Shown one piece after another: positions 54,534-63,565 of a DNA stretch of 64,000 nt; the stretch's first letter is position 1; each line of letters starts with the position of its first letter. This DNA comes from Candidatus Zhuqueibacterota bacterium (GTDB lineage: Bacteria; Zhuqueibacterota; Zhuqueibacteria; Oceanimicrobiales; Oceanimicrobiaceae): NCBI GenBank assembly GCA_029262055.1, contig JAJDAD010000025.1, positions 1-64,000 of the forward strand, written 5' to 3'. The notes below the pieces were generated by a model. The model had not been told where the DNA came from. It saw only the letters and a list, made by a program, of their open reading frames with translations, and did not search any database. A program made the position numbers and the translations under genes.

Positions 54534-55853
54534 ATGGCAAATGAATCTGTTTTCGAAGAATGCAAGCAATGGTATCTGTCCAGGTTTCAGGCATTTGAAG
54601 ACAGCCTGAACGGTGGTGCCGAGCTGCCCTTCCACACGACCCGGAAGCAGGCTATCTCCAGGTTTTCGGAATTGGGGCTGCCGACACCGGGGAACGAGGA
54701 GTGGAAGTACACCAACGTCGCGCCGATCTTTGAGCAAAAATATGAAGTGGCCGCGCAAAGCGAGGCGGACACCGACGTCGACATCGGACCCTTTACATTC
54801 GGTGACCTGTCCAGGAACCGGATGGTTTTCTTGAACGGCACTTATTCGAAAGAACTGTCTTCATTCAGTTCTGAAGGACAGGGGTTATTGATTGGTAATC
54901 TCTCCGAACTGCTTGAGAATGACAAGGTCAGGGCGCACCTTGGGCGATACGCCAATTTCACCGATGAGCCGTTTACTGCCATAAACACAGCATTTGCGAA
55001 TGAGGGCACCGTTGTGTATGTTCCATCTGGCTTGACAGTGAAAGAGCCCTTGCACATACTTCATCTGAGCGATGGGAGTTCTGCGCCGTTTGCTACCAAT
55101 CCGAGAAATCTGTTCGTAGTTGAGGACGGTGGCCAGGTCAGCGTGTTGGAGAGCTATCACCAACTGGCAGGCGGCTCCTACTTCAACAATGCTGTAGCGG
55201 AGATTTTTGTCGGTAAGAATGCCAGAGTTGAACACACAAAAATCCAGCAAGAAGCCCTTGATGCCTACCATATCGCTACGTTTAACGTGCACCAGGAACG
55301 GGAAAGCCATTTCGCATCGGTCAACATCGACCTCGGCGGGCGTCTGGTCAGGAATAATCTTAATGTCATGCTGAATGGCGAACATTGCGAAACGCATCTC
55401 CTGGGTTTTTATGTTGGCAGTGGCGTACAGCACATCGACAATCATACCTTCATCGATCACGCCAAGCCACACTGCTTCAGCAACGAGTTGTACAAGGGCA
55501 TCCTCGATGACCACGCACAAGGCGTGTTTAACGGGAAAATCCTCGTGCGCCAGGACGCGCAGAAAACCAACGCGTTGCAGTCGAACAAAACCTTGCTGCT
55601 GACCGATGACGCAGCAATCAACGCCAAGCCGCAACTGGAGATCTTTGCCGATGATGTAAAGTGCACGCATGGTGCCACCATTGGCCAGTTGGACGATGAA
55701 GCGTTGTTCTACTTGCGTTGCCGCGGCATCGGTAAGGACATGGCGGAAGCGATGCTCAGGCATGCATTTGTTGCCGATGTTCTCGAAGGAATCAAGGATG
55801 GGGCTTTGCGGGAGACTATCGATGCCAAAATCATTGACCGCTTTACCTCTTAA
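54534..55853 (+). CDS. sufD: SufD (439 aa)
   Basis: Partner of SufB and SufC. The N-terminus has LPTPGNEEWKYTNVAPI and the C-terminal beta-helix has HIDNHTFIDHAKPHCFSNELYKGILDDHAQGVFNGKILVRQDAQKTNALQSNK, typical of SufD, with the conserved His of the SufB-SufD interface. The gap after sufC is 38 bp, and length is normal. Confidence 0.95.
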   Translation: MANESVFEECKQWYLSRFQAFEDSLNGGAELPFHTTRKQAISRFSELGLPTPGNEEWKYTNVAPIFEQKYEVAAQSEADTDVDIGPFTFGDLSRNRMVFLNGTYSKELSSFSSEGQGLLIGNLSELLENDKVRAHLGRYANFTDEPFTAINTAFANEGTVVYVPSGLTVKEPLHILHLSDGSSAPFATNPRNLFVVEDGGQVSVLESYHQLAGGSYFNNAVAEIFVGKNARVEHTKIQQEALDAYHIATFNVHQERESHFASVNIDLGGRLVRNNLNVMLNGEHCETHLLGFYVGSGVQHIDNHTFIDHAKPHCFSNELYKGILDDHAQGVFNGKILVRQDAQKTNALQSNKTLLLTDDAAINAKPQLEIFADDVKCTHGATIGQLDDEALFYLRCRGIGKDMAEAMLRHAFVADVLEGIKDGALRETIDAKIIDRFTS

Positions 55854-55868
55854 TGAGTGTGAACCAAG

Positions 55869-57143
55869 ATGAGTGAAGCTCTACTGGAAAAGACCAAGAT
55901 GGGGCCTGTTGCGTGTCCTATAGACTTCTTCGATGTCTACGGAGTGCGCGACGACTTTCCCATTCTGCGTAGCCGTGTACGCGGCAAGCCGCTGGTTTAC
56001 CTCGATAATGCAGCCACGACCCAGAAGCCACTGCAGGTCGTGGAAGCGACGCGCGCCTATTACGAGAAGCAGAACGCCAATATTCATCGTGGTGTTCATT
56101 ATCTCAGCGAGTTAGCCACCAATAAGTATGAGGCCGCACGCGAGACAATTGCCGGCTTTCTCAATGCCGAATCTGCGCGGGAGATCGTTTTTACCAGTGG
56201 AACCACTGAGTCAATCAATCTGGTCGCCTACTCCTTTGGCCGCGCAAATATCAAGGCGGGCGACGAGGTTTTGATTTCAGCGATGGAGCATCATTCCAAT
56301 ATCGTGCCCTGGCAAATGCTGTGCGAACAGACCGGGGCCAAACTGCGGGTGATACCTATCGATGACAATGGTGACATCATTTTCGAAGAGTTCGAAACGC
56401 TGCTGTCAGAAAAAACAAAGATGGTCGCCATTGTGCATGTTTCCAACTCTCTTGGCACCATCAATCCCATCAAGAAAATAGTTGAGCGCGCTCATGCCTT
56501 CGACATACCGGTGTTGGTGGATGGAGCCCAGGCTGTGTCGCACCTGAAAGTAGATGTGCAGGAATTGGGGTGTGATTTTTATGCAATATCCAGTCACAAA
56601 CTATTCGGACCAACCGGTATCGGAGCGCTTTACGGCCGAGAGTCGCTTCTTGATGCGATGCCGCCCTACCAGGGTGGTGGGGATATGATCAAGTCAGTCT
56701 CCTTTGAACGAACCACCTACAGTGAGCTGCCGAGTAAGTTCGAGGCAGGCACGCCCAACATGGCGGGTGCCATCGGTATGGCGACTGCTATCGATTATTT
56801 TACAGGCATCGGCTACGACAAGCTGGAGAGCCACGAGGATGCGGTGCTCAGGTATGCGCATGAAGCGCTGGCTGACATCCCCGACTTGAAATTCATTGGC
56901 ATGGCCAAAGCCAAAACCGGAGTGGTGTCATTCGTGCTTTCTGATATTCATCCGCACGACATCGGTACCATCCTGGACCAAAACGGAATCGCTGTCCGGA
57001 CCGGGCATCACTGTACGCAGCCGGTCATGGAGCGGTTCAAAATCCCGGCTACCACACGGGCTTCGTTTGCTTTGTACAACACGGTAGACGAAGTGGACCG
57101 TTTGGCGGAGGGCCTGCACGGAGTCTTAAACCTGTTTAAATAA
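55869..57143 (+). CDS. sufS: Cysteine desulfurase SufS (424 aa)
   Basis: A PLP enzyme that releases sulfur from cysteine as a persulfide. PLP lysine in AISSHKLFGPTGIG; the catalytic Cys in TGHHCTQPVMERF, the SufS form of RTGHHCAQP. The N-terminus includes VYLDNAATTQKP. An N-terminal extension of about 25 residues precedes the fold. The stop overlaps sufU by 1 bp. Confidence 0.96.
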   Translation: MSEALLEKTKMGPVACPIDFFDVYGVRDDFPILRSRVRGKPLVYLDNAATTQKPLQVVEATRAYYEKQNANIHRGVHYLSELATNKYEAARETIAGFLNAESAREIVFTSGTTESINLVAYSFGRANIKAGDEVLISAMEHHSNIVPWQMLCEQTGAKLRVIPIDDNGDIIFEEFETLLSEKTKMVAIVHVSNSLGTINPIKKIVERAHAFDIPVLVDGAQAVSHLKVDVQELGCDFYAISSHKLFGPTGIGALYGRESLLDAMPPYQGGGDMIKSVSFERTTYSELPSKFEAGTPNMAGAIGMATAIDYFTGIGYDKLESHEDAVLRYAHEALADIPDLKFIGMAKAKTGVVSFVLSDIHPHDIGTILDQNGIAVRTGHHCTQPVMERFKIPATTRASFALYNTVDEVDRLAEGLHGVLNLFK

Positions 57144-57592
57144 TGGATCTACGCGAACTGTATCAACAGGTCATCCTTGACCACAATAAAAACCCCAAGA
57201 ATTTTCGTTCCCTGGAGCATCCTACTTGCGCCTCCGAAGGATACAATCCCCTCTGCGGTGACCGCATCAACGTGGCTCTCGAGGTGGAGGACGATGTAAT
57301 AAAGGACGTTGCTTTCACCGGCAGCGGCTGCGCGATTTCAAAAGCGTCTGCGTCGGTGATGACAACTCTGGTGAAAGGAAAATCCGTTCCCGAGGCCGAA
57401 GAGGTTTTTCGGCAATTCCAGGCGTTGATAACCAGCGATCTCAATGCACCGGTCGATGTGCAGGAGGCAGGGAAACTAGCTGTGTTCGCCGGTGTGAGGG
57501 AGTTTCCGACCAGAGTAAAATGTGCGGCCCTAGCATGGCACACGATGCAGGCCGCACTCGCCGAAGAAGATAAAAAAATCTCAACTGAATAG
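57143..57592 (+). CDS. sufU: SufU-type sulfur-transfer/scaffold protein (149 aa)
   Basis: Accepts sulfur from SufS. The three zinc/cluster Cys sites are NPLCGDR, GSGCAIS and RVKCAALAW. An insert between the second and third Cys (residues about 75-115) makes it SufU- rather than IscU-like. Directly overlaps sufS. In Bacillus SufU binds zinc and is the sulfur partner of SufS. Confidence 0.95.
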   Translation: MDLRELYQQVILDHNKNPKNFRSLEHPTCASEGYNPLCGDRINVALEVEDDVIKDVAFTGSGCAISKASASVMTTLVKGKSVPEAEEVFRQFQALITSDLNAPVDVQEAGKLAVFAGVREFPTRVKCAALAWHTMQAALAEEDKKISTE

Positions 57593-57596
57593 GTTT

Positions 57597-57962
57597 ATGA
57601 GCGAAAACACAAATAACGACACGCCCCCTGCGCAGCCAGACTCTGCGGCACAATCAGATACACTGCTGCGGGATCAGGTTGTTGAGATTCTGAAAACCTG
57701 CTACGACCCTGAAATACCAGTTAACATCTACGAGCTGGGCCTCATTTATGATGTTGTGGTCAGCGATGACAACTCAGTGCTGGTTAGCATGACATTGACT
57801 TCTCCTGCCTGTCCGGTCGCCGGCACCCTCCCGATTGAAGTCGAAAACAAGGTCAAGGCAATGGCCGACATCAAAGATGTGAAAGTCGAAATCGTATGGG
57901 AGCCGCAATGGAATCCCGATATGATGAGCGACGTGGCCCGCTATGAACTTGGTATGATGTAA
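57597..57962 (+). CDS. sufT: SufT, DUF59/MIP18-family maturation factor (121 aa)
   Basis: Helps load clusters into target proteins. CYDPEIPVNIYELGLIYDV and SPACPVAGTLPIEVENKV are the family motifs, the latter with the reactive Cys. A 25-residue Ser/Asn/Gln-rich start precedes the domain. Four bp after sufU. Confidence 0.92.
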   Translation: MSENTNNDTPPAQPDSAAQSDTLLRDQVVEILKTCYDPEIPVNIYELGLIYDVVVSDDNSVLVSMTLTSPACPVAGTLPIEVENKVKAMADIKDVKVEIVWEPQWNPDMMSDVARYELGMM

Positions 57963-57974
57963 AACACGGCGCAA

Positions 57975-58418
57975 GTGTCCTCGAAATCACTGTACGAAGC
58001 GCTTATCCTGGATCACTCCAGACACCCCAGAAGCTACGGCTCCCTGAAGAACTTTACCCATCACGCCATCGAAGAGAATGTCGTTTGTGGCGACAAAGTC
58101 TCCCTATACTTGCGTGTTAAGAGCAGCCTGATTGAAAGAAGCGCATTTACCGGCGAAGGATGCGCCATTTGCGTGGCTTCAGCTTCGATCATGACTGAAC
58201 AAATACAAATGATGACCATCGGTGAGGCTGGCCGGATGTTGGCCGGGTTCAGGCACCTCATGAACGGCAAGCGCGCAGCAGGAGACCCCGCCCTGGGGAA
58301 GCTTAGTACTTTGTCCTGTGTACGAGCGTTTCCAGTTAGGGTCAAATGCGCTCTGTTGCCCTGGGATGTCCTGAAGATATGCCTCTCAGCCACCGGATTT
58401 GACGCGCAGTCAAGTTAG
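57975..58418 (+). CDS. Second SufU-like protein (147 aa)
   Basis: A paralogue of the sufU product two genes upstream. It keeps all three Cys positions (VVCGDK, GEGCAIC, RVKCALLPW) and the SufU-type insert, but its sequence has drifted (for example CAIC adds a fourth Cys). The start is GTG with only a weak ribosome binding site. Two SufU in one suf operon is unusual; the second may serve a different acceptor or be a zinc-storing variant. It ends the operon. Confidence 0.88.
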   Translation: MSSKSLYEALILDHSRHPRSYGSLKNFTHHAIEENVVCGDKVSLYLRVKSSLIERSAFTGEGCAICVASASIMTEQIQMMTIGEAGRMLAGFRHLMNGKRAAGDPALGKLSTLSCVRAFPVRVKCALLPWDVLKICLSATGFDAQSS

Positions 58419-58555
58419 CTGGACTCCGTATGAGCCACCATTCCCTGCTGGCTATTTGGTCTGTTACGCGTCACCAGAGTTAAGATGAATTCACTTGAGT
58501 TTCCACATCCAATTATGTAGTTTTCACCCGGAAGAAACCGACGGAGGAAGAATAA

Positions 58556-58792
58556 ATGCAGAATGCTCTGTGTTTTATTGCTGAGTTCATTGCGATTGGC
58601 GCCCTGTTGGTTTTTGACATTATAGTGGGTGGGCCCCTCACAGGCGCCTTGATGAATCCTGCCCGTACTTTCGGGCCCGCGGTTGCCGCAGGCTATTTTG
58701 ACAATCATATCGTCTATTGGATTGGGCCGATTTTTGGTGCGGGAGTAGCTGCATTGTTGTACAATAATCTACTGATCAAAGAAGAAGATTAA
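58556..58792 (+). pseudogene. Aquaporin (MIP) C-terminal fragment (78 aa)
   Basis: The peptide holds only the last part of an aquaporin: one membrane helix, [19 protein letters not shown] (second NPA box), and [15 protein letters not shown] (sixth helix). Full aquaporins need six helices and two NPA boxes. A short N-terminal piece (FIAEFI) abuts helix five with about 25 residues missing between, as from an internal deletion. A strong GGAGG lies 8 nt before ATG, so it may still be translated. Likely a decayed gene, though a functional mini-protein is not excluded. Confidence 0.7.
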
Positions 58793-58833
58793 TTTGTTTG
58801 AAGCGGAGAAATCTCACCAGGAAAGGAGCTTGC

Positions 58834-59622
58834 ATGTCACAATCACTCGTTGATTATCGCGTTGTCGATGGCGTCGCGATAATGGAATTAAATAATCCAC
58901 CCGCAAACAGCTATAATCATGAAATGATGGCTGCTCTCGACGCCTGTGTAATGCATGCTCGTTTCGATGAGTCGGTCCATGTCATTGTTTTGACCGGAAA
59001 AGGGGAGAAGTTCTTTTCCGGTGGCGCGGACATTAGCATGTTGCAGTCGAACACGCCAGCCTATCTGTACAACTTTGGCTTACACGGCAATGAGACTTTG
59101 CTGCGCATCGAGAACACGCCCAAGCTCGTCATTGCGGCCATCAATGGCCATGCAATGGGCGGCGGCTGCGAAATCAGCATGGCCTGCGATATCCGGATCG
59201 GCAAGGCAGGCAAGGGGAAGATTGGTCTGCCCGAGGTCAACCTCGGTGTCTTGCCCGGCATGGGTGGCACACAACGTTTGCCTAGGCTCATCGGCTCCGC
59301 GCGGGCCATTGAATTAATGGCAATTGGCGCGCCCGTATCTATGGAAAAGGCGCTCGACTTTGGTTTGCTAAACAAGGTGTTTGAGGAAGAAGACTATTGG
59401 GACGAGATTATGAAGTTCGCCAGCAGCTTCGTCCCGCCAAACAAGGCCAGTCTTTCCGTTGGTCTGATCAAGCGCGCAGTAAAGTCAGGCAGCGAGATGT
59501 CTCTTCCTGATGGCCTGGCGTTGGAGAGGGAGTTGCTGCAGCGCGGCTTTGACAGTGCGGATGCGAAGGAGGGGCTAACAGCGTACCTTGAAAAACGGGC
59601 TGCCAGTTTCTCTGGAAAATAA
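58834..59622 (+). CDS. Enoyl-CoA hydratase/isomerase-family protein (262 aa)
   Basis: A crotonase-fold enzyme, probably adding water to an enoyl-CoA. Oxyanion hole: FSGGADISML and GHAMGGGCEISMACDIRIG; catalytic pair: Glu in GGGCE and Glu in LPEVNLGVLPGMGGTQRLPRL. I chose ATG 58834 (AAGGAG 4 nt upstream). It begins the cluster of ALDH, hydratase and thiolase genes and fits crotonyl-CoA hydration after glutaryl-CoA dehydrogenase. Confidence 0.92.
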   Translation: MSQSLVDYRVVDGVAIMELNNPPANSYNHEMMAALDACVMHARFDESVHVIVLTGKGEKFFSGGADISMLQSNTPAYLYNFGLHGNETLLRIENTPKLVIAAINGHAMGGGCEISMACDIRIGKAGKGKIGLPEVNLGVLPGMGGTQRLPRLIGSARAIELMAIGAPVSMEKALDFGLLNKVFEEEDYWDEIMKFASSFVPPNKASLSVGLIKRAVKSGSEMSLPDGLALERELLQRGFDSADAKEGLTAYLEKRAASFSGK

Positions 59623-59719
59623 CTTCTTTTGACTGAGCTTCTGTTGCGAGAACAAATTCTGTCTCGCTCTTAGTTCTATCAAGCGTCCGTGCGTTGTTTT
59701 GAGAATCTTGCTGGGCATT

Positions 59720-59751
59720 GTAGGTTGGGTTCATCTCCTCGAACCCAACAA
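59720..59751. repeat. REP-like palindromic element (GTAGGTTGGGTT type)
   Basis: GTTGGGTTC (59724-59732) and GAACCCAAC (59741-59749) form a perfect 9-bp stem within the conserved context TGTAGGTTGGGTT...AACCCAACA. This wording is well known from dispersed repeats in several bacterial groups. It lies between two genes, 98 bp after the hydratase stop, and may also act as a transcript stem. Confidence 0.5.
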
Positions 59752-59807
59752 CTCGATCGCCGAGCCACTATAGAATACAAAAACAGACCTTAATTAGGAG
59801 AACATAA

Positions 59808-61268
59808 ATGGCACAGATGTACCTTAACGGGGAGTGGGCCGACGCGGTAAGTGGCGGTACCCGGGAAGTCAAAAATCCATGTGACAACTCAACGATAGAC
59901 ACGGTTCCGGCCGGAGATGAGGCGGACGCGCAAGCGGCGGTAGATTCAGCCAGGGCGGCGTCTCAGTCCTGGGCAGCGACAGCGCCGGATGAACGGGCTA
60001 ATATCCTGCACGCAGGCATTGCTGCGGTTAAGGAACAGATGAAAGATTTGGCAGTCCTGCTTACCAAGGAACAGGGTAAGCCCTTCATGGAATCCATGGG
60101 GGAGATCAACCATTTCCTGCATGGTATGGAGTTTTACGCCGGCATGGCCAGCAAAATCCGCGGTTCACAAGTGCCTTTGCCACCTTCGATGAATCCAAAC
60201 TCCTACGGCGTGATCATGAAACAGCCGGTGGGAGTCTGTGTCGGCATCATTCCCTGGAATTTCCCCATTACCCTGATGGGTACTAAAGTTGGACCTGCCT
60301 TGATCGCCGGCAATCCTATTATCATCAAACCGGCCTCTAGCACGCCGCTCACGACTTTGAAAATAATTGGCCTGCTCAATGAAGCAGGACTTCCGCCCGG
60401 AGTGTTAAACTGTGTCACCGGCTCAGGCGGTACTCTGGGCACTGCGCTGATTACACACCCCGACGTGCGCCGGGTGGCTTTGACCGGGAGTTCGGAAACC
60501 GGTAAGAAAGTCATGGAATTGGCCGGACCGGATTTTAAGCGTATCACGCTGGAGTTGGGTGGTTCGGACCCGATGATCGTTTGTCCCGACGCTGACATCA
60601 ACAAAGCGGTCAGCGGCTGCATGATAGGCCGGTTCTGGAATGCCGGTCAGGCTTGCCTGGCGGTAAAGCGGCTGTATTTGTTTGACGAAATTTATGACGA
60701 GTTTTTGGAAAAGCTGGTGGCTAAGGTCAGCCGCTACCAGGTCGGCAGCGGCATGGAGAAAGCCGAGAAGCCGCACATTCGTATGGGGCCGCTGCACACA
60801 GCTGCGCAGCGCGAAGAAATCGAAGCGCAACTCGCAGATGCCGTAGCGGGCGGTGCAAACGTGGTGCTTGGCGGTAAGCGCCCGCAGGACAATGCACTCG
60901 CGGATGGGCACTTTTTTGAACCTGCGGTTGTTACCGGCGTCCCGGAGGACAGCAAGTTGGCCACGGAAGAAGTATTTGGTCCGGTGCTGCCGGTATTCAA
61001 AGTTGGCGATCTCGACGAGGGTATTGCCAAAGCCAACAACAGCCAGTGGGGACTAGGTGCTTCGATTTGGACCAACGATATGAAACGCGCCAACCGGGCC
61101 GCCCGTGAAGTGCAATCTGGGATGCTCTGGATCAATCAGCTTCATTTTGGCTATGATGAAATGCCTTTTGGTGGGATCAAGGCATCCGGGACCGGACACG
61201 AGCACGGACCGGAGGCGCTGGAGTACTATCTCGAACCCAAGAGCGTTGTATTTGGCGGCCTGGACTAA
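59808..61268 (+). CDS. Aldehyde dehydrogenase (486 aa)
   Basis: Oxidises an aldehyde with NAD(P). Seen: PWNFPITLMGTKVGPALIAGN, the catalytic Glu in TLELGGSDPMIV and the catalytic Cys in NAGQACLAVKRLYLF, then EEVFGPVLPVF. AGGAG precedes ATG. It resembles its neighbour at 61286 and probably arose with it by duplication. Candidate substrate is alpha-aminoadipic or another short semialdehyde in lysine breakdown, but this is not shown by the sequence. Confidence 0.93.
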   Translation: MAQMYLNGEWADAVSGGTREVKNPCDNSTIDTVPAGDEADAQAAVDSARAASQSWAATAPDERANILHAGIAAVKEQMKDLAVLLTKEQGKPFMESMGEINHFLHGMEFYAGMASKIRGSQVPLPPSMNPNSYGVIMKQPVGVCVGIIPWNFPITLMGTKVGPALIAGNPIIIKPASSTPLTTLKIIGLLNEAGLPPGVLNCVTGSGGTLGTALITHPDVRRVALTGSSETGKKVMELAGPDFKRITLELGGSDPMIVCPDADINKAVSGCMIGRFWNAGQACLAVKRLYLFDEIYDEFLEKLVAKVSRYQVGSGMEKAEKPHIRMGPLHTAAQREEIEAQLADAVAGGANVVLGGKRPQDNALADGHFFEPAVVTGVPEDSKLATEEVFGPVLPVFKVGDLDEGIAKANNSQWGLGASIWTNDMKRANRAAREVQSGMLWINQLHFGYDEMPFGGIKASGTGHEHGPEALEYYLEPKSVVFGGLD

Positions 61269-61285
61269 CCCACAGCAGGAAATTC

Positions 61286-62728
61286 ATGATAGAAATGTTC
61301 ATAAACGGAGAGAGCAGACTAGCTCTCTCCGGCGAGGAGAAAGCGATTTTCAACCCTGCTGATGGCGCCCTGGTGGACTCCTCACCAGAGGGCAGCAGGG
61401 AAGATGCAAAATTGGCGATTGCGGCAGCCGCGACTGCTTTTGACGAATGGAGCAAGACGCCTTTTGCCCGGCGCGGTGAACTCCTGTTTGCGGCAGCCAG
61501 GCTGATTCACGATCGGGAAAAAGACCTGGCGGTCTTGCTGACCAAAGAGCAGGGCAAACCTCTGCGCGAGGCGATGAAGGAAATCAGGCGGTTTGCGCAC
61601 ACAATCGAGCACTACGCCGGTATGGCCAAGACCATTCGCGGTGGCTACGTACCCTTGTTGGATGCGAGCCGGTACGGCATGATCATCAAGAGACCTTTGG
61701 GTGTTTGTGGCGCGATTGTGCCGTGGAATTTCCCGGTGTCTTTGATGGGCAACAAGATTGCACCCGGTCTGTTGGCCGGTAACACTTTTGTAGTCAAGCC
61801 GGCCGGAACGACTCCGCTCACCGCTTGCATGACTGCACAGATCTTCGCCGAAGCCGGTTTTCCAAAGGGTGTATTTAATATTGTCACGGGACCAGGAAGC
61901 ACAGTTGGGCAGGAAATTATTGAAAATGACCTCGTGCGCAAGATTGGCTTCACCGGGGCCACGGACACCGGGCGTTCCGTGATGGCGAGAGCGGCCCGGC
62001 AGATAAAACGCGTCACGCTAGAGCTAGGTGGCAGCGACCCGATGATAGTCTGTGACGACGCCGACATTGATCATGCAGTGAGCGCCGCCTCGGTTGGGCG
62101 CTTTTTCAATTGTGGACAGGCGTGCCTGGCGGTAAAGCGCCTGTATTTGTTTGAGGAAATTGCAGACGAGTTCACTGAGAAACTCGTTGCAAAGGCGCAA
62201 AAACTGGTACTCGGAAATGGTCTTACGCAAGGCACCATGATCGGCCCCTTACATTCGTCCGGTCAACTGCAGGAAGTGGATGAACAAGTTAAGGATGCGG
62301 AATCGAAAGGCGCGCGTATTCTGCTTGGGGGAAAGCGACCGGAGTCCTCTGAACTGCAGGCAGGGCACTTTTACCTGCCAACGCTGCTGGCGGACGTCGA
62401 TGAAACTTCAAGCGTCGTGACAGACGAAGTCTTCGGCCCGGCGCTTCCGATCATGCGCATCAAGGATTTGGAAGATGGCATCGCCAGGGCAAATGACCAC
62501 ATCTACGGCCTGGGTTCGTCCATTTGGACCCGGGACATCGACCGGGCCAACGAAGCCGCATACCGACTCGACGCCGGTTATACCTGGATCAATTCACCGC
62601 AGATAATTTTCGACGAACTGCCGTTCGGTGGTCTTAAGCAGAGCGGTTTAGGCAAAGAGCACGGGTCTGAGGCCATCGACTACTACATGGAAACGAAATC
62701 CGTGGTCTGCGCAAAAAACCAAAATTAG
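61286..62728 (+). CDS. Aldehyde dehydrogenase, second copy (480 aa)
   Basis: Paralogue of the preceding gene, 17 bp downstream. Catalytic Glu in TLELGGSDPMIV and Cys in NCGQACLAVKRLYLF; cofactor fold PWNFPVSLMGNKIAPGLLAGN. GQACLAVKRLYLF is shared word for word with its neighbour. The C-terminus ESKSV-type tail is also similar. May act on a different semialdehyde; the pair points to a duplicated step. Confidence 0.93.
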   Translation: MIEMFINGESRLALSGEEKAIFNPADGALVDSSPEGSREDAKLAIAAAATAFDEWSKTPFARRGELLFAAARLIHDREKDLAVLLTKEQGKPLREAMKEIRRFAHTIEHYAGMAKTIRGGYVPLLDASRYGMIIKRPLGVCGAIVPWNFPVSLMGNKIAPGLLAGNTFVVKPAGTTPLTACMTAQIFAEAGFPKGVFNIVTGPGSTVGQEIIENDLVRKIGFTGATDTGRSVMARAARQIKRVTLELGGSDPMIVCDDADIDHAVSAASVGRFFNCGQACLAVKRLYLFEEIADEFTEKLVAKAQKLVLGNGLTQGTMIGPLHSSGQLQEVDEQVKDAESKGARILLGGKRPESSELQAGHFYLPTLLADVDETSSVVTDEVFGPALPIMRIKDLEDGIARANDHIYGLGSSIWTRDIDRANEAAYRLDAGYTWINSPQIIFDELPFGGLKQSGLGKEHGSEAIDYYMETKSVVCAKNQN

Positions 62729-62755
62729 GAACTCGCAATAGGTAAATCGCGCCGA

Positions 62756-63547
62756 ATGGCTTTAGAATATAAAACACTCGCGTTCCAGCTCGATGATTCC
62801 GGTATCGCCACGGTTACGCTCAACAGGCCGGAAAAACTCAATGCTATGGACGGGGCCATGCGCGCAGACTTCAAGAGCCTGCAAAATGAATTGCTGACCA
62901 ATAAGGCTATAAAGGTCGTTATCTTTACCGGGGCCGGCCGCGCCTTTTCTGCCGGCGGAGACATCGACTTTTTGGACCAGGACTGGCTGACTCAGGACTT
63001 CCGGACGGAAACACAGGAATTCACCGCTTTCTTCGACACTTTAGAAACCCTCGAAAAGCCAGTCATTGCCGCCATCAACGGTCCGTGCACGGGGGCAGGA
63101 CTGCAGATCACGCTCTCGTGCGACATCAGGCTGGCTTCTGAAAACGCCAAATTCGGCTTTCGTGAAAACCTGATCGGCCTGATCCCGGGCGCAGGAGGCT
63201 GTTCGCGCCTGGTCAAACTTATCGGGTACGGCAAGGCAAAGGAACTGATTTTTACCGGAGAAATGATCTCCGCGGAATCTGCTGAAAAGATCGGACTGAT
63301 CAACAAAGTGCTCAATCCGGAGCGCTTGTTGGCTGAGGCGAACGAATTAGCCCAACACCTTCTCACGCGCGCACCTGTTGCACTCGGGCTAGTCAAGCGC
63401 ATTTTGTGGAATTGCGTAAATGTCGACATGGCTACCGGCCGAACTCTGGAGAGTTTGGCACAGAGTGTTCTGATCAAAACAGAAGATCACAAGGAAGGAA
63501 TCAAGGCCTTCCGGGAAAAACGGACACCCCGCTTCAAGGGCAAGTGA
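62756..63547 (+). CDS. Enoyl-CoA hydratase/isomerase-family protein, second (263 aa)
   Basis: Crotonase fold: FSAGGDIDFLDQ, NGPCTGAGLQITLSCDIRLASENAKFGF. The first catalytic Glu of hydratases (GGGCE) is Gln here (GAGLQ), while a Glu remains at FRENLIGLIPGAGG. This suggests an isomerase or hydrolase rather than a standard hydratase. Ends 18 bp before the thiolase start. Confidence 0.88.
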   Translation: MALEYKTLAFQLDDSGIATVTLNRPEKLNAMDGAMRADFKSLQNELLTNKAIKVVIFTGAGRAFSAGGDIDFLDQDWLTQDFRTETQEFTAFFDTLETLEKPVIAAINGPCTGAGLQITLSCDIRLASENAKFGFRENLIGLIPGAGGCSRLVKLIGYGKAKELIFTGEMISAESAEKIGLINKVLNPERLLAEANELAQHLLTRAPVALGLVKRILWNCVNVDMATGRTLESLAQSVLIKTEDHKEGIKAFREKRTPRFKGK

Positions 63548-63565
63548 GCGTTATTTCGGCCCACA

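Noticed and set aside
54885-55763. Minus-strand 292-codon frame opposite sufD
   Set aside because: Shadow of a well-conserved suf gene.
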